DNA of 61,703 nt from Lachnospiraceae bacterium (GCA_021202075.1 JAJQDT010000049.1:1-61703); one strand, 5' to 3'. Shown: positions 35,240-44,989, numbered from the stretch's first letter. Made by a program: numbers and translations. The notes: a model not told the origin generated them from the sequence alone.

Positions 35240-37750
35240 TCACGCCGTCGGGAAACGGAGCGTCGCCGTAAATACGCCGTCCTGCAGGGAAATGCGCAAG
35301 CTTCCGTCGAGCAGCTCCGCCAGATTCTGCGCGATCGACAGCCCCAGTCCGCTTCCTTCACTGCTGCGGCTTGCGTCGCCCCTCACAAACCGCCCGGTCA
35401 GCTCGTCCGCCTCAATCGTGATTTCCTCCCGGGAGATATTCCGCAGCTCGATGATCACTTCATCCGGTTCGGCCGAAGCTTTCCCGCCTTTATTTCGCTC
35501 AGTGGCTCCTTCCAGTGCATTTCTGGCATTCGTTCGAGCGACGCTGTCGGCTGACGGACTCCCGGCACGACTGACTCCGTCCGTCTCCTGCGAAGCATCC
35601 CCACTGCCGCTGTTTCCCTGTGAAGAAAATACTGCAGGCGTTGTGGCAGTGCGAAAGACCGGCTGCAGAATGACCCGCACGTCCGTATTCTCTTTTGCGT
35701 ATTTGCAGATATTTCCGAGGAGGTTTTCCAATATGCGCCAAAGCTGGCGGCCGTCCGCCATGATGTATACCGGCTCCTTTTGCATCTCCCAGATGAAAGT
35801 CAGGCCATGCTCCTTGAAGCGCTCCTCGAACTCGCCGCAGGCCTGCATCAGCATGCTCTGCGCCTGCATACGCACAATCTCCAACTCCACATTCCCTGAA
35901 CTGATCTTGCTGGCTTCCACCAGATCCTCCGTCAGCTGCTTCAGCCGCTGGGATTTTTGCTCGAGAATCCCGACATAGCCTCTGGCGCGCTCATTTTCCA
36001 GATTCTCCCGTTTGAGCAGATCTACATAATTGACAATCGAGGTCAGCGGCGTCTTCAGATCGTGCGAGACGTTCGTGATCAGCTCCGCTTTCAGGCGCTC
36101 ATTTTTTACAATCGCCTCCAGAGCCGCGCACAGGCTGTCTCCCATCTCGTTGACCGCCTCTGCCATCCGAAGCGACTCTCCCTGAAGCGCCGTCGTGTCA
36201 ATCCGGTACTGCAGATCTCCCTGCGAAAGCTGATGGATCCCTTCATAGATATTCTGTTTCCCGGCCATATCGCGCATCAAATACAGCAGCACGGCCATGT
36301 CAAGCAGCACCACCAGCACCAATCCAGCGCGCCCAAACAGAAGCAGGAACAGAAAATTCAGCACAAAAAACCCGATATACTGCAATATCAGCTGCCCGGA
36401 AGCCGCGCGGGAGGAATTCACCTGCCGCCAGGTGCGGATCAGCGTCCGGATCACGGAATTCGTCCAGAGCGTCCCCGCGGAAAACCTTCGCGCGAACCCC
36501 ATGCACGCGGACAAAAAGATTAGCCAGGCGGAAGTGAACACAACCGCCACCTGGATTCGTTCCTCCCCGGGCAAAAATCCGGAAATCTGTTCCCATCCGG
36601 ATGCGATCAGGGAAAACACAATGGCAAGAATCAGATAAATGCCCGCTGCCAGCTCAGTCGGTATCGCATCAACCAGCTGCAGGTTCCTGCCTGTGCCATC
36701 CTCCTTTTTCCCAGTGCCAAGCAGCGAGCAGACAAAACAAAATACCAGGAGCGCAAATGCGGCTATCGCCCCGATGCCGGCATTTCGAATGAGATTCTCC
36801 CGCTGCGCGTAAAACTCCAGCCCGGTCTGCAGCTCGTCGCTGACCGGGTAACTGGTATTCACCGCTACGTAAACCTTCTCATTGGTCCCCACAAAGCGCT
36901 GCTCCAGAAACCACTCCGCTGCCTCGGCATTCAGGATCTGATCCGGATTCGATACCATGATGTTGAAGCTGCGCTCTCCCTCATAGAGGCTCGTAAATTC
37001 TTCCTCGGCCTCCGCAAGCTCGACCGCTTCCTCATAGGTCTCTGCCCCGGTGTTCGTATAGAGCTCCCCGGAAGAGGTATCTTCTATGCAGTAAAGCAGG
37101 TTGGACGGAGCCTCGGCGGACCAGCTCTCATTCTGCACGGTCGTATATTCCACATAGCGCTCATAGAGGTCCTCACAGGCCTCATCCAGCTGTGTATACA
37201 TTTCCTCGACATAGCCGGCCGCGTCCGAATACCAGCGCGAGCACTCCGCCAGCGAAATGCCTGTCACCGGAAGAATCGTCTCGAGCGTCTGGGACTGTTC
37301 ATCCAGCTGCTCCCCTGCTTCCCGGTCATTCTCACTCGCATTCGCCGCCTCAATCGCGTCATGAAGCGCCTGCCAGCCGCCGTTTTCATAAAAGTCCAGC
37401 AAATCGCCGAGCAGATAGGTCGTGTTCAGATCCTGAACCGTATACCCGGTCTCATCATAGGACTGAATGTCGATCTGCTTCTGACGGTCAAATTCTCCGT
37501 CCGTCTCCAGAAGACGCGCATTATCCTGCCCGCGGATTTTATTCGAGAGAATCATGCCGGTCCTTCGAAAAAACAGCTCGGACTCCTCATAGCTCTGCGA
37601 CAAACTGTCCAGGCTCCAGGAATCCTCCATCCAGAAGCTGATGCTGACCAGACAAAAGGCAATCACAGCGATGGCCGCCGCCTGCAGCAGAATCAGAAGC
37701 ACTTTTCCCTTCTTATTATAAATCAGTCGCTTATAAATCAGCCGCCCCAC
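35240..37750 (-). CDS. OmpR-system sensor histidine kinase, large sensor domain
   Basis: A kinase of 836 residues. An N-terminal helix (about 15-40), an extracellular sensor domain of about 280 residues and then several helices (about 332-500) precede a HAMP-like segment. The H-box is LITNVSHDLKTPLTSIVNYVDLL, and the HATPase part has N-box ENLLGNICKYA and G-box SEGSGLGLSIAQNLAELL. About 60 low-complexity residues (about 697-757) are inserted between N-box and G-box, within the ATP-binding domain. The GTG start overlaps the regulator stop by one base. The signal is unknown. Confidence 0.92.
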   Translation of the reverse strand: MGRLIYKRLIYNKKGKVLLILLQAAAIAVIAFCLVSISFWMEDSWSLDSLSQSYEESELFFRRTGMILSNKIRGQDNARLLETDGEFDRQKQIDIQSYDETGYTVQDLNTTYLLGDLLDFYENGGWQALHDAIEAANASENDREAGEQLDEQSQTLETILPVTGISLAECSRWYSDAAGYVEEMYTQLDEACEDLYERYVEYTTVQNESWSAEAPSNLLYCIEDTSSGELYTNTGAETYEEAVELAEAEEEFTSLYEGERSFNIMVSNPDQILNAEAAEWFLEQRFVGTNEKVYVAVNTSYPVSDELQTGLEFYAQRENLIRNAGIGAIAAFALLVFCFVCSLLGTGKKEDGTGRNLQLVDAIPTELAAGIYLILAIVFSLIASGWEQISGFLPGEERIQVAVVFTSAWLIFLSACMGFARRFSAGTLWTNSVIRTLIRTWRQVNSSRAASGQLILQYIGFFVLNFLFLLLFGRAGLVLVVLLDMAVLLYLMRDMAGKQNIYEGIHQLSQGDLQYRIDTTALQGESLRMAEAVNEMGDSLCAALEAIVKNERLKAELITNVSHDLKTPLTSIVNYVDLLKRENLENERARGYVGILEQKSQRLKQLTEDLVEASKISSGNVELEIVRMQAQSMLMQACGEFEERFKEHGLTFIWEMQKEPVYIMADGRQLWRILENLLGNICKYAKENTDVRVILQPVFRTATTPAVFSSQGNSGSGDASQETDGVSRAGSPSADSVARTNARNALEGATERNKGGKASAEPDEVIIELRNISREEITIEADELTGRFVRGDASRSSEGSGLGLSIAQNLAELLDGSLRISLQDGVFTATLRFPTA

Positions 37751-38448
37751 TAAATATTCTCCACTCTGTAGCCAATCCCCCAGATGACCTTGAGGTATTT
37801 TGGATTCTTCGGGTCAATCTCAATCTTTTCCCGGATGTGACGGATGTGCACGGTAACCGTATTGTCCGCCCCAAAGGCCTCCTCCTTCCAGATTTCCTCA
37901 TAAATCTGGTCAATGGAAAACACCTTTCCCTTATTCTTAACCAGGAACAGCAAAATATTGTATTCAATCCGGGTCAGCTTCACCGGTTCGCCGTCCACCG
38001 TGACTTCCTTGCGGTCGTCATTGATCACCAGGCCGCCCGTTTGATAGATCTGCTCCGAGATGGCCGTATCGACCGCAGAGCCAAAATTCGTATATCGGCG
38101 GATCTGGGATTTCACGCGGGCGATCAGCTCCAGCGGGTTAAATGGCTTCGCCACATAGTCGTCCGCACCGAGGTTCAGCCCGAGCACCTTATCCGTATCC
38201 TGCGTTTTCGCGGAAAGAATGATGATCGGGATACTGCTTTCCTCACGAATCTTCATAATCGCGTGAATCCCGTCCATCTTCGGCATCATCAGGTCCAGAA
38301 TCAGCAGATGGATCTTCTGGCTTTTTAAAAGCTCCAGTGCCTGCTCGCCGTCGTATGCCTTAAACACCCGGAATCCCTCCTGCACCAGGTAAATCTCCAC
38401 CGCATCCACGATTTCTTTTTCATCGTCACAGACCAGAATATTATACAT
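37750..38448 (-). CDS. OmpR/PhoB-family response regulator
   Basis: A 232-residue regulator with a receiver domain (MYNILVCDDEKEIVDAV, phosphoacceptor in LLILDLMMPKMDG near residue 52, SAKTQ, YVAKPF). A C-terminal winged helix follows (LTRIEYNILLFLVKNKG; VTVHIRHIREKIE; GIGYRVENI). ATG 38448 follows AAAGGAG. It is cotranscribed with the kinase that follows directly. Confidence 0.95.
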   Translation of the reverse strand: MYNILVCDDEKEIVDAVEIYLVQEGFRVFKAYDGEQALELLKSQKIHLLILDLMMPKMDGIHAIMKIREESSIPIIILSAKTQDTDKVLGLNLGADDYVAKPFNPLELIARVKSQIRRYTNFGSAVDTAISEQIYQTGGLVINDDRKEVTVDGEPVKLTRIEYNILLFLVKNKGKVFSIDQIYEEIWKEEAFGADNTVTVHIRHIREKIEIDPKNPKYLKVIWGIGYRVENI

Positions 38449-38553
38449 ATCGCCGCTCCTTTCCCGCATTTGCTCCAGGCCTTCCAGATACCACACATAA
38501 GGCTATTTGTACCGACTGGACAGCCAAACATTTGTTCCTCATCTTCGTATTCA

Positions 38554-38650
38554 GGATCTGTTACAAAATCGCTTATGCATCTTGCTTGCACCGCCTGACG
38601 CACGAAGCGCAGACCATAAAAGTCTCAACGCAGCCCGTCTACACGCCTGA
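38554..38650. mobile_element. Decayed partial copy of the 156-bp MITE-like element
   Basis: The segment starting GGATCTGTTACAAAATC and continuing CATCTTGCTTGCACCGCCTG, then CAGACCATAAAAGTCTC and AACGCAGCCCG aligns with about 60 percent of the inverted complement of 19762-19917. The other terminal repeat is missing. It lies in the leader region of the response regulator. Confidence 0.65.
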
Positions 38651-38718
38651 ACCCATAATATATTTGTAATTTTATCAGAAGAGCGTTAAATTTACGTCAA
38701 CAAATCATTAAGGTTTTC

Positions 38719-40158
38719 TTATTTCGCCTGGATAACATGCATCATGTTGGTCATCGCGCCCTTGCCCTTGACCTCGTTGGTCGCCGGATCGCCGGCAGTG
38801 AGCACCACCATATCGCCGGGCTTTACATAGCCATCCCTTCTCACGATATACATTGCATGAGAAATAATATGCTCCGTCGTATCCTCCTCATAGCCCTGAA
38901 GCGGCGTGACGCCCCAATAGATCTGCATTTTCCGCAGTGCCCAGGCGTTCGGCGAAATCGCGTAAATCGGAATCGGCGCACGGAAGTTCGACATCAGGCG
39001 GGCCGTCTGCCCGGACATCGTCGGCGTCACAATGCAGTCCGCCTGCACGTTCACCGCGGTCTGGATCGCCGCCAGGCCGACCGCATTCGACACGTTCGCG
39101 TCCCCGCGCAGTCCGCGGTACTCCTTCGGCGTGTAGTTCTCCTGGTTGTAGCCCTCCGTCGTCTCCGCGATCTGCGTCATCATCTTCAGTGCCTCCAGCG
39201 GATATTTGCCGGCCGCGGTCTCACCGGAGAGCATGATCGCGTCCGCGCCCTCGCGGATGGCGTTCGCCACGTCCGTCACCTCCGCCCGCGTCGGGCGCGG
39301 GTTGCGGATCATCGAGTCCAGCATCTGCGTCGCGATGATGACCGGCTTGTACTTTTTATTGCACTTCTGAACGATCAGCCGCTGCACGTGAGGCACCTCG
39401 TAGGCCGGAATTTCCACACCCATGTCGCCGCGCGCCACCATGACGCCGTCCGCGGCCTGAATGATCCGGTCAATATTCTGAATGCCCTCGGCATTTTCAA
39501 TCTTCGCGATCACGCTGATTCTCTCGCCGTCGTTTTCTCTCAGGATATTTTTAATCTCTTTAATCGCATCTGCGTCGCGAACAAAGGAGGCCGCAATAAA
39601 ATCGATTCCCTCGTGAATGCCGAAAATAATGTCCTCGCGGTCTTTTTCGGTAATGCCCGGAAGATTCACCTTCACATTCGGGACATTCACACCCTTGCGC
39701 TGTCCCAGGCTGCCGCCGTTCTCGACCTGACAGACAATATCCGTGCCCCGGATTTCCTTCACCTTCAGCCCGATCAGGCCGTCGTCGATCAGAATCGTAT
39801 CGCCCGCCTTCACATCCTGTGAGAGCTGCGGATAGGTCTGACAGACTCTGTTCTCATCCCCCTCAATCTCCTCCGATGTCAGCGTAAACTCCGCCCCTGT
39901 CTGAAGCGTCACCGGCCCGCCATTTTTCAGAAGCCCCGTGCGGATCTCCGGCCCTTTCGTATCCAGAAGAATCGCAATCGGCTTCTTAATCTCCTCCCGC
40001 ACACGTTTGAGCTGGTCAAAACGCGCCTTCTGCTCCTCGTATGTGCCGTGGGAAAAATTAAACCGCGCGATATCCATCCCATTCAAAGCCAGCGCTTTCA
40101 TCACTTCCCGGTCATCCGTCGCCGGACCCATCGTACAGATAATCTTCGTCTTCTTCAT
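38719..40158 (-). CDS. pyk: Pyruvate kinase
   Basis: Catalyses the last ATP-forming step of glycolysis. It starts MKKTKIICTMGPA, with FNFSHGTYEEQ, the active-site segment ISVIAKIENAEGI and MVARGDMGVEIP. MLDSMIRNPRPTRAEV also matches. At 479 residues it lacks the extra C-terminal PEP-utilizer domain found in many Firmicutes. It lies downstream of the sigma-like gene across a 71-bp tandem repeat. Confidence 0.97.
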   Translation of the reverse strand: MKKTKIICTMGPATDDREVMKALALNGMDIARFNFSHGTYEEQKARFDQLKRVREEIKKPIAILLDTKGPEIRTGLLKNGGPVTLQTGAEFTLTSEEIEGDENRVCQTYPQLSQDVKAGDTILIDDGLIGLKVKEIRGTDIVCQVENGGSLGQRKGVNVPNVKVNLPGITEKDREDIIFGIHEGIDFIAASFVRDADAIKEIKNILRENDGERISVIAKIENAEGIQNIDRIIQAADGVMVARGDMGVEIPAYEVPHVQRLIVQKCNKKYKPVIIATQMLDSMIRNPRPTRAEVTDVANAIREGADAIMLSGETAAGKYPLEALKMMTQIAETTEGYNQENYTPKEYRGLRGDANVSNAVGLAAIQTAVNVQADCIVTPTMSGQTARLMSNFRAPIPIYAISPNAWALRKMQIYWGVTPLQGYEEDTTEHIISHAMYIVRRDGYVKPGDMVVLTAGDPATNEVKGKGAMTNMMHVIQAK

Positions 40159-40209
40159 TGCAAGTTCCCTCCGTTTCCCTGTTTTCTGTTACTTGTTACA
40201 CTCTCTGTC

Positions 40210-40425
40210 ACACAGCATTCTGGCTCTTACCTCCCGGCTCTGCCATCATGCTTTTCATATCGTGCCTCCCGGGCTCTGCATTTCGGTCTTTCACCTCGCA
40301 CTTCCCGGCTCAGCCGTCATGCTTTTCATATCGTGCCTCCCGGGTTCTGCATTCCGGTCTTTCACCTCGTACTTTCCGGACTTTATCATCAGACTCTTTG
40401 TCTCATGTCTCCCGTGCGCTGTCAC
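40210..40425. repeat. 71-bp tandem repeat, about three units
   Basis: CCCGGCTC at 40233 recurs at 40304 and, diverged (TCCGGACT), at 40375, a constant 71-bp period. Units 1 and 2 are nearly identical (ATCATGCTTTTCATATCGTG, TTCGGTCTTTCACCTCG). It fills the spacer between the sigma-like gene and pyk and slightly touches the former's 3' end. No gene was seen in it. Confidence 0.8.
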
Positions 40426-41267
40426 CCGGCGTCCGTCTCAATCTGGTCTCCGGCCACGCGCAGCAGATCCCCAATCTCCTCCACCGGCATCTCCAGATAG
40501 GCGGACACCTCCTCTGCGGACACCTTGCGGCCAAGATCTTTTTCCAGGCTGTGCACCGCCTCATTCAAATGATTCAGCCGGCTCACAAGCCCGGCGTCCA
40601 TCCTGCCCTGTTCCTGGCCCTGACGGATCGCGTTTTCCATCGAATCCCGGATGGTGTTCAGAATATGCACCCGGCAGGCCGCCGCGCTGTCAAGCTCATC
40701 CAGCGACTCCAGCGCATCCAGCAGTCCCATGTTTCCCTCCTGAATCAGATCCTCCGAGGCAAGCGTCTCCTCGTCATATTCCTCTGCCATCGTACAGATC
40801 AGAGGAAGATACAATTCAATTAAACGTTCTCTTGCACTGGCATCACCGTCTCGTACCCGCTCCACAAGCCGGATCTCGTCCTCATTGCTCCCATCGGCGA
40901 GCGCCGCGATTTCATCCAGGTAAAAGGACAGGCCGCGCCTGTCCGCTTCCGAAGCCATCCCTTCCTCAGACTCCGGATCGGGATCGGGAACCGCATCCAT
41001 ATTTGCATTTACCGCATTCTCCTGACGGATGGTTTCGCCGCCTTTTTGGGCAGACAGTTTTGTTCTCATCCCCTCTTTGGATTCTATCACACGAATCCCC
41101 TGTTCCGCAAGGTACTCATAGATCAGCTGAAAATGATTTTCCTCCAGCGGCATATCCTTTAACGTCCCGCGCACCTCATCCCGTGTCAGCACGCCGCCTC
41201 TCTGATCCGCCGCCGCTTTCAGTTCCGTCAGCATTTCCCTGAAAATAATCCGGTTCTCCACTTTCAC
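40422..41267 (-). CDS. Degenerate sigma-70-like protein lacking region 4
   Basis: A 281-residue relative of the primary sigma factor. Region 1.1-like helices are at about 20-62 (LTRDEVRGTLKDMPLEENHF) and region 1.2 near 112 (LSFYLDEIAAL). Region 2 is at about 145-195 (LIELYLPLICTMAEEY, EDLIQEGNMGLLDALESLD), and region 3 at 225-275. It ends there: the -35-binding region 4 is absent. In region 2.3/2.4 the Tyr/Trp residues that melt the -10 box are replaced (CRVHILNTIRDSMENAI). It probably cannot start transcription alone and might bind core RNA polymerase as a regulator. Confidence 0.8.
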   Translation of the reverse strand: MKVENRIIFREMLTELKAAADQRGGVLTRDEVRGTLKDMPLEENHFQLIYEYLAEQGIRVIESKEGMRTKLSAQKGGETIRQENAVNANMDAVPDPDPESEEGMASEADRRGLSFYLDEIAALADGSNEDEIRLVERVRDGDASARERLIELYLPLICTMAEEYDEETLASEDLIQEGNMGLLDALESLDELDSAAACRVHILNTIRDSMENAIRQGQEQGRMDAGLVSRLNHLNEAVHSLEKDLGRKVSAEEVSAYLEMPVEEIGDLLRVAGDQIETDAG

Positions 41268-41385
41268 GTTCTCCCTTCCATCCGGCCGGCTCTTCTGCCT
41301 CCCATAAGAGCCGGCCGCGCCAATTGGATAATTTATTTTAGCATAAATCAGTTATAACACAATCCCTGAATTTTTAAAACCCAAA

Positions 41386-41410
41386 AGGCACCCGCTTCAA
41401 ACGGATGCCT
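41386..41410 (-). terminator. Terminator of ctpA-like protease gene
   Basis: On the minus strand AGGCATCCG pairs with CGGGTGCCT (one G-U pair) followed by TTTGGGTTTT. It lies about 80 bases past the stop. Confidence 0.65.
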
Positions 41411-41491
41411 GTTTTACATGTATTTCTCTGCGCTTTTATCTTTGTATGGGCAACGACGGCAGCCGAAACGAGGCACAGACAGCGCCCGGCA

Positions 41492-42880
41492 TCAGTCGGA
41501 CATCTCCTGCAGTGCCCGCGTCAGAACCGGGGCATCAGTGGCTCCGCTTTCCTCCTCCAGATTCTCCGATGCCGTGTTCTCCACAACGATATCCGGCGTG
41601 ATTCCGTTTCCGTCAATTTCCTGCCCGTTCGGCGTGTAGTAATGTTCGACCGTCAGCTTAAATGCCGAGCCATCCGACAAGCTATACGTCTTTTGCACAA
41701 CCCCTTTGCCATAGGTCTGTGTGCCGATCACCGGTCCGATCCCGTAATCCTGAATCGCCCCGGCAAAGATCTCGGACGCACTCGCAGAGCCGCCGTTGAC
41801 CAGCACGGCCACCTCGCAGGTCACGCTCTGTTCGTCATCGGAATTGTATTCGTCGCGGTTTCCATCCTTATCTTCCGTATAAACGATCAGGCTGTCCTCC
41901 GGCAATATTTCGTCCAGAATATCACATACGGATGTAAGCAGGCCGCCGGGGTTGTCACGCAGATCCACAATCAGCTTTTCCATCCCCTGGTCGTATAAAT
42001 CTTCCACAGCTTCCCGGAACTGCTCTACCGCGCTCTCGGTAAACTCGGTCAGCTTCAGATAGCCAATCGAATGTTCCATCATCTCATACGTTACGTAGGT
42101 CGGTATCACGTCGCTGCAGGTAATCGTCAGATCCAGCTCCTCCTCCGTGTCCGGGCGGTACACGGTCAGGACAAACGTATCCTTTGACTTAATCAGTGTC
42201 ACCAGCTCAGTCAGTGTCAGGTCATCGACCGCGTCCCCGTCCACGGCGCGCACCACATCCTCCGCCTGCAGGCCGCCCTCCTCGGCGGGACTGTCCGCGT
42301 AAACCTCCGCGACATAAAACGCACCGGTATCCGTATCTGTGCCAATGGACGCTCCGATCCCATAATACTCGCCTTTGGTGGAATCCACCACGTCCGAGAG
42401 CTCTTCAGCGGTATAATAGCTGGCATAGTCATCGTCCAGACCCGCCGCGATTCCCTTAAAAAGATACGCCTCCAGAAGCTCGCCATCCACCTCGTCCAGG
42501 TAATAGTCTTCAATAATCTGCTGCACTTCGGAAAGCTTCGAGAGCGTACTGCTCTGCGTCAGAACCTTCGCTCCCGGATTGCCCGTTCCCGTCAGCTTCC
42601 GGATGATCCCCGGGACAAACATGACAATGATCATGCACGCGACCGCCAGCACTGCGCCAAAAACCATCCCATGATAAAAGCGCCGCTCGCCGATCTGCTC
42701 CGCCGCTTCCATATCTATAATTTCTTCCGGTTCCGCTGATTTCACCTCATCCGCACATAATTCTTCCGTGTCTGCTTCTTCGGCAGATTGTTCATTTTTA
42801 TCTTCATCCATTGCATCCACAAATCTTTTCCCCAAATCTGTTTCTTCCCCCGCTATTTTATTATCCGGCATAAACGCCAT
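41492..42880 (-). CDS. S41-family C-terminal processing peptidase
   Basis: A CtpA/CtpB-type serine protease, membrane anchored and acting outside. It has an acidic cytoplasmic tail (about 1-65), one membrane helix (about 70-90), and a PDZ domain (YYGIGASIG..., residues about 160-250). The catalytic domain has Ser in NGGSASASEIFAG and Lys in GTQTYGKGVVQ. ATG 42880 behind GGGAGAG is chosen over 42895. CtpB cleaves SpoIVFA during sporulation in Bacillus; the role here is not known. Confidence 0.93.
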   Translation of the reverse strand: MAFMPDNKIAGEETDLGKRFVDAMDEDKNEQSAEEADTEELCADEVKSAEPEEIIDMEAAEQIGERRFYHGMVFGAVLAVACMIIVMFVPGIIRKLTGTGNPGAKVLTQSSTLSKLSEVQQIIEDYYLDEVDGELLEAYLFKGIAAGLDDDYASYYTAEELSDVVDSTKGEYYGIGASIGTDTDTGAFYVAEVYADSPAEEGGLQAEDVVRAVDGDAVDDLTLTELVTLIKSKDTFVLTVYRPDTEEELDLTITCSDVIPTYVTYEMMEHSIGYLKLTEFTESAVEQFREAVEDLYDQGMEKLIVDLRDNPGGLLTSVCDILDEILPEDSLIVYTEDKDGNRDEYNSDDEQSVTCEVAVLVNGGSASASEIFAGAIQDYGIGPVIGTQTYGKGVVQKTYSLSDGSAFKLTVEHYYTPNGQEIDGNGITPDIVVENTASENLEEESGATDAPVLTRALQEMSD

Positions 42881-42975
42881 CGCGCACTCTCCCATCGTTT
42901 TCTAATCTGTATGCATCCTTCCGGCGCCTTATTCTTATCCGGCGCCAGTTGATTCCGCCCTCGATAACGTGTTTT

Positions 42976-43004
42976 ATTGTAATATAACGGCCTGGCATTG
43001 TCAA
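42976..43004 (-). promoter_or_regulatory. Promoter of ctpA-like gene
   Basis: On the minus strand TTGACA (42999-43004), 17 bases, TACAAT (42976-42981). It lies about 95 bases before the start, and a GGCGCC repeat pair lies in the leader. Confidence 0.75.
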
Positions 43005-43034
43005 ATCATCCGGTCTTGAACAAAGTGAGAAAGC

Positions 43035-44924
43035 TCACATCCGAAACTTTTTATGTAATTCCCGCACCGTATCACGGTTCTCGAAGATAAACAGCCCCGC
43101 CAGCACCAGAATGCTGATGCCTGCGCACAGAATCGACGGGTACGGGATCCGCACCACGCCGGCCAGCAGCAGAACCAGCGGAATAAATCCGAAGGCGCAG
43201 CACTGTACGAGATAAAACAGATACTCCTGCTTCTCGAGATGCTGCACTTTAATAATCACCGGCATCGAGCCGAGCACCGTCAGCGAGGCAATGGGCAGCA
43301 GGAAATCCACCGACCAGCCCCGCCATCCGGTAGAAGAATCCCAAAGAATCCCGATGACCGACGCAAACAACAGCAGCCACATGCCATTTTTCAGAAGATT
43401 GCGCCGCTTTTTGTACGCCACGATGGTCAGTAGCCAGGCGGAAACGATGCCTGCCGCTGCCAGAAGGCTCCAGCTCATCCGCCCCTCGATCATCACATTG
43501 ATCATGCCGCAGAGCACAGCGGCGGCAATACACACAAACGTGTAAATCTGAAATATCGTCTTCCCCGATTCAGAGTGTTCTTTTTTATAACCCGGAAAAC
43601 GGTTCTCCTGCTCCCGGTACGGCAGATGCTCCTCTTTCAGAAGCCTCATAAAATTCCGCTGAATGTTTTCCGCCGGAAGCTTTGAGGTAAATCCAAGCAT
43701 CAGCTCATCTCCGTAGGAGCAGGAACAGAGCTGCAGATTTTCCGTACTCGCAAACAGGTGAAAGCTGTCGATATAAGGGGAATATTCCTCCGGCATTTTC
43801 ACGATCCCCATATTTGAATAGACCGCTGTAAAATTTCTTGCCCCCAGGCTGGTCCCGGCCATCAGGAAGAATTGCTTCACTTCCAGCGGAACCACTCGGA
43901 GGAACGGATTCTTCTCAAGACGGACCAGCGCGTTCATCCGCGAGGCAATCCGCTCCTTCGCCAGCTCCCGCTCAAACTGTTTTTTCACATCGGCGACCAC
44001 ATCCGAAAAGACCGTATCCTCACTGAATTCATACCCTACCTCGATCCAGCCGAAAAAATTCGCCATCGACCGGGACGGATAATAATTACGCAGGTTGACC
44101 GGAACCATCAGCGCAATCGGGCGGCGCAGCCGGTTGACCGGTACCTCCTCATGGATCGCGTACAGCAGCGCCGCAGCAATAAAAACGGTGATGGAGACCC
44201 CATATGCTCTCGCTTTCCCAAGAATCTCCTTCACAGGGATTTTCAGCTCCGTAATCCGCATTTCATCCTGCGCCAGCCGTTCCCCCTTCAATTGAACCGC
44301 GTGGAAGTGCCCCCTCGCTTCGCTTGGCGGCAGATCGCGCCGTCCATTCCGATGCGCGTTGCGCAGGACGGCGCTAATATGTCCTTTTTCCCGCTCTCCG
44401 GCCTTTTTCGTGGAATAATACTGCGAAAAGCTGTCCTCCTCCTGATCCTTTCCGGTCACCTCCGCGTCCTGCTCCAGCTCCGGAAGCTCCGTTTCCGGAT
44501 GCGCCAGCATGAGATAATTTTTCACCAGCTCCTGCAGAAAATGCATCGCCCCGGTTCCATCCGTGAGAGCATGAAACACCTCAAAATTGATCTTATCCTC
44601 AAAATAGGTAACCTCAAACAGAAGCGACTTCTGGTCACGAATATACAGCTTGCTGCAGGGCGGCTTCTGCTCCCTCGAGACCATCGCCCGGATGTCCCGC
44701 CTCTCCAGATAAAACCAGAACAGGCCTTTTCGCAGAACCGCCTGAAACAGCGGGTACTTCTCCATCGTCCGGTCAAGAGCGCTCTGCAGCAGCTCCCCGT
44801 CCACCTGCTCCTTCAGCTGACAGTAAAAACGAAACACTCTGGTGTCATTCTTGCCGGTCGCGGCCGGAAACGCAAGCGCTGCATTATCCAGTTTTCTCCA
44901 CTGTGAATATTCAAATTCTGACAA
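43035..44924 (-). CDS. Condensation-like acyltransferase with DUF6320 membrane domain
   Basis: The N-terminal part (about residues 1-430) is a BAHD/condensation-type acyltransferase related to alcohol acetyltransferases, with the catalytic HALTDG at about residue 117. A low-complexity stretch follows near 150-215. The C-terminal part (about 460-615) has six or seven hydrophobic helices, matching DUF6320. The TTG start at 44924 is six bases after AGGGGA. The natural substrate is unknown; the membrane domain suggests lipid or cell-envelope acylation. An alpha/beta hydrolase gene lies upstream on the same strand, 241 bases away. Confidence 0.8.
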   Translation of the reverse strand: MSEFEYSQWRKLDNAALAFPAATGKNDTRVFRFYCQLKEQVDGELLQSALDRTMEKYPLFQAVLRKGLFWFYLERRDIRAMVSREQKPPCSKLYIRDQKSLLFEVTYFEDKINFEVFHALTDGTGAMHFLQELVKNYLMLAHPETELPELEQDAEVTGKDQEEDSFSQYYSTKKAGEREKGHISAVLRNAHRNGRRDLPPSEARGHFHAVQLKGERLAQDEMRITELKIPVKEILGKARAYGVSITVFIAAALLYAIHEEVPVNRLRRPIALMVPVNLRNYYPSRSMANFFGWIEVGYEFSEDTVFSDVVADVKKQFERELAKERIASRMNALVRLEKNPFLRVVPLEVKQFFLMAGTSLGARNFTAVYSNMGIVKMPEEYSPYIDSFHLFASTENLQLCSCSYGDELMLGFTSKLPAENIQRNFMRLLKEEHLPYREQENRFPGYKKEHSESGKTIFQIYTFVCIAAAVLCGMINVMIEGRMSWSLLAAAGIVSAWLLTIVAYKKRRNLLKNGMWLLLFASVIGILWDSSTGWRGWSVDFLLPIASLTVLGSMPVIIKVQHLEKQEYLFYLVQCCAFGFIPLVLLLAGVVRIPYPSILCAGISILVLAGLFIFENRDTVRELHKKFRM

Positions 44925-44989
44925 TTCTTTTCCCCTGTAAAAAAAATGTATGTTTTACGCATCTGCACAGTTGCACAATCATTGCATAT

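Noticed and set aside
40210..40425. CRISPR-like array before pyk
   Set aside because: Units are contiguous 71-bp repeats with no unique spacers.
42905..42960. GGCGCC pair before the ctpA-like gene as operator
   Set aside because: The two GGCGCC palindromes are short and not placed over the promoter; there is no evidence for a regulator.
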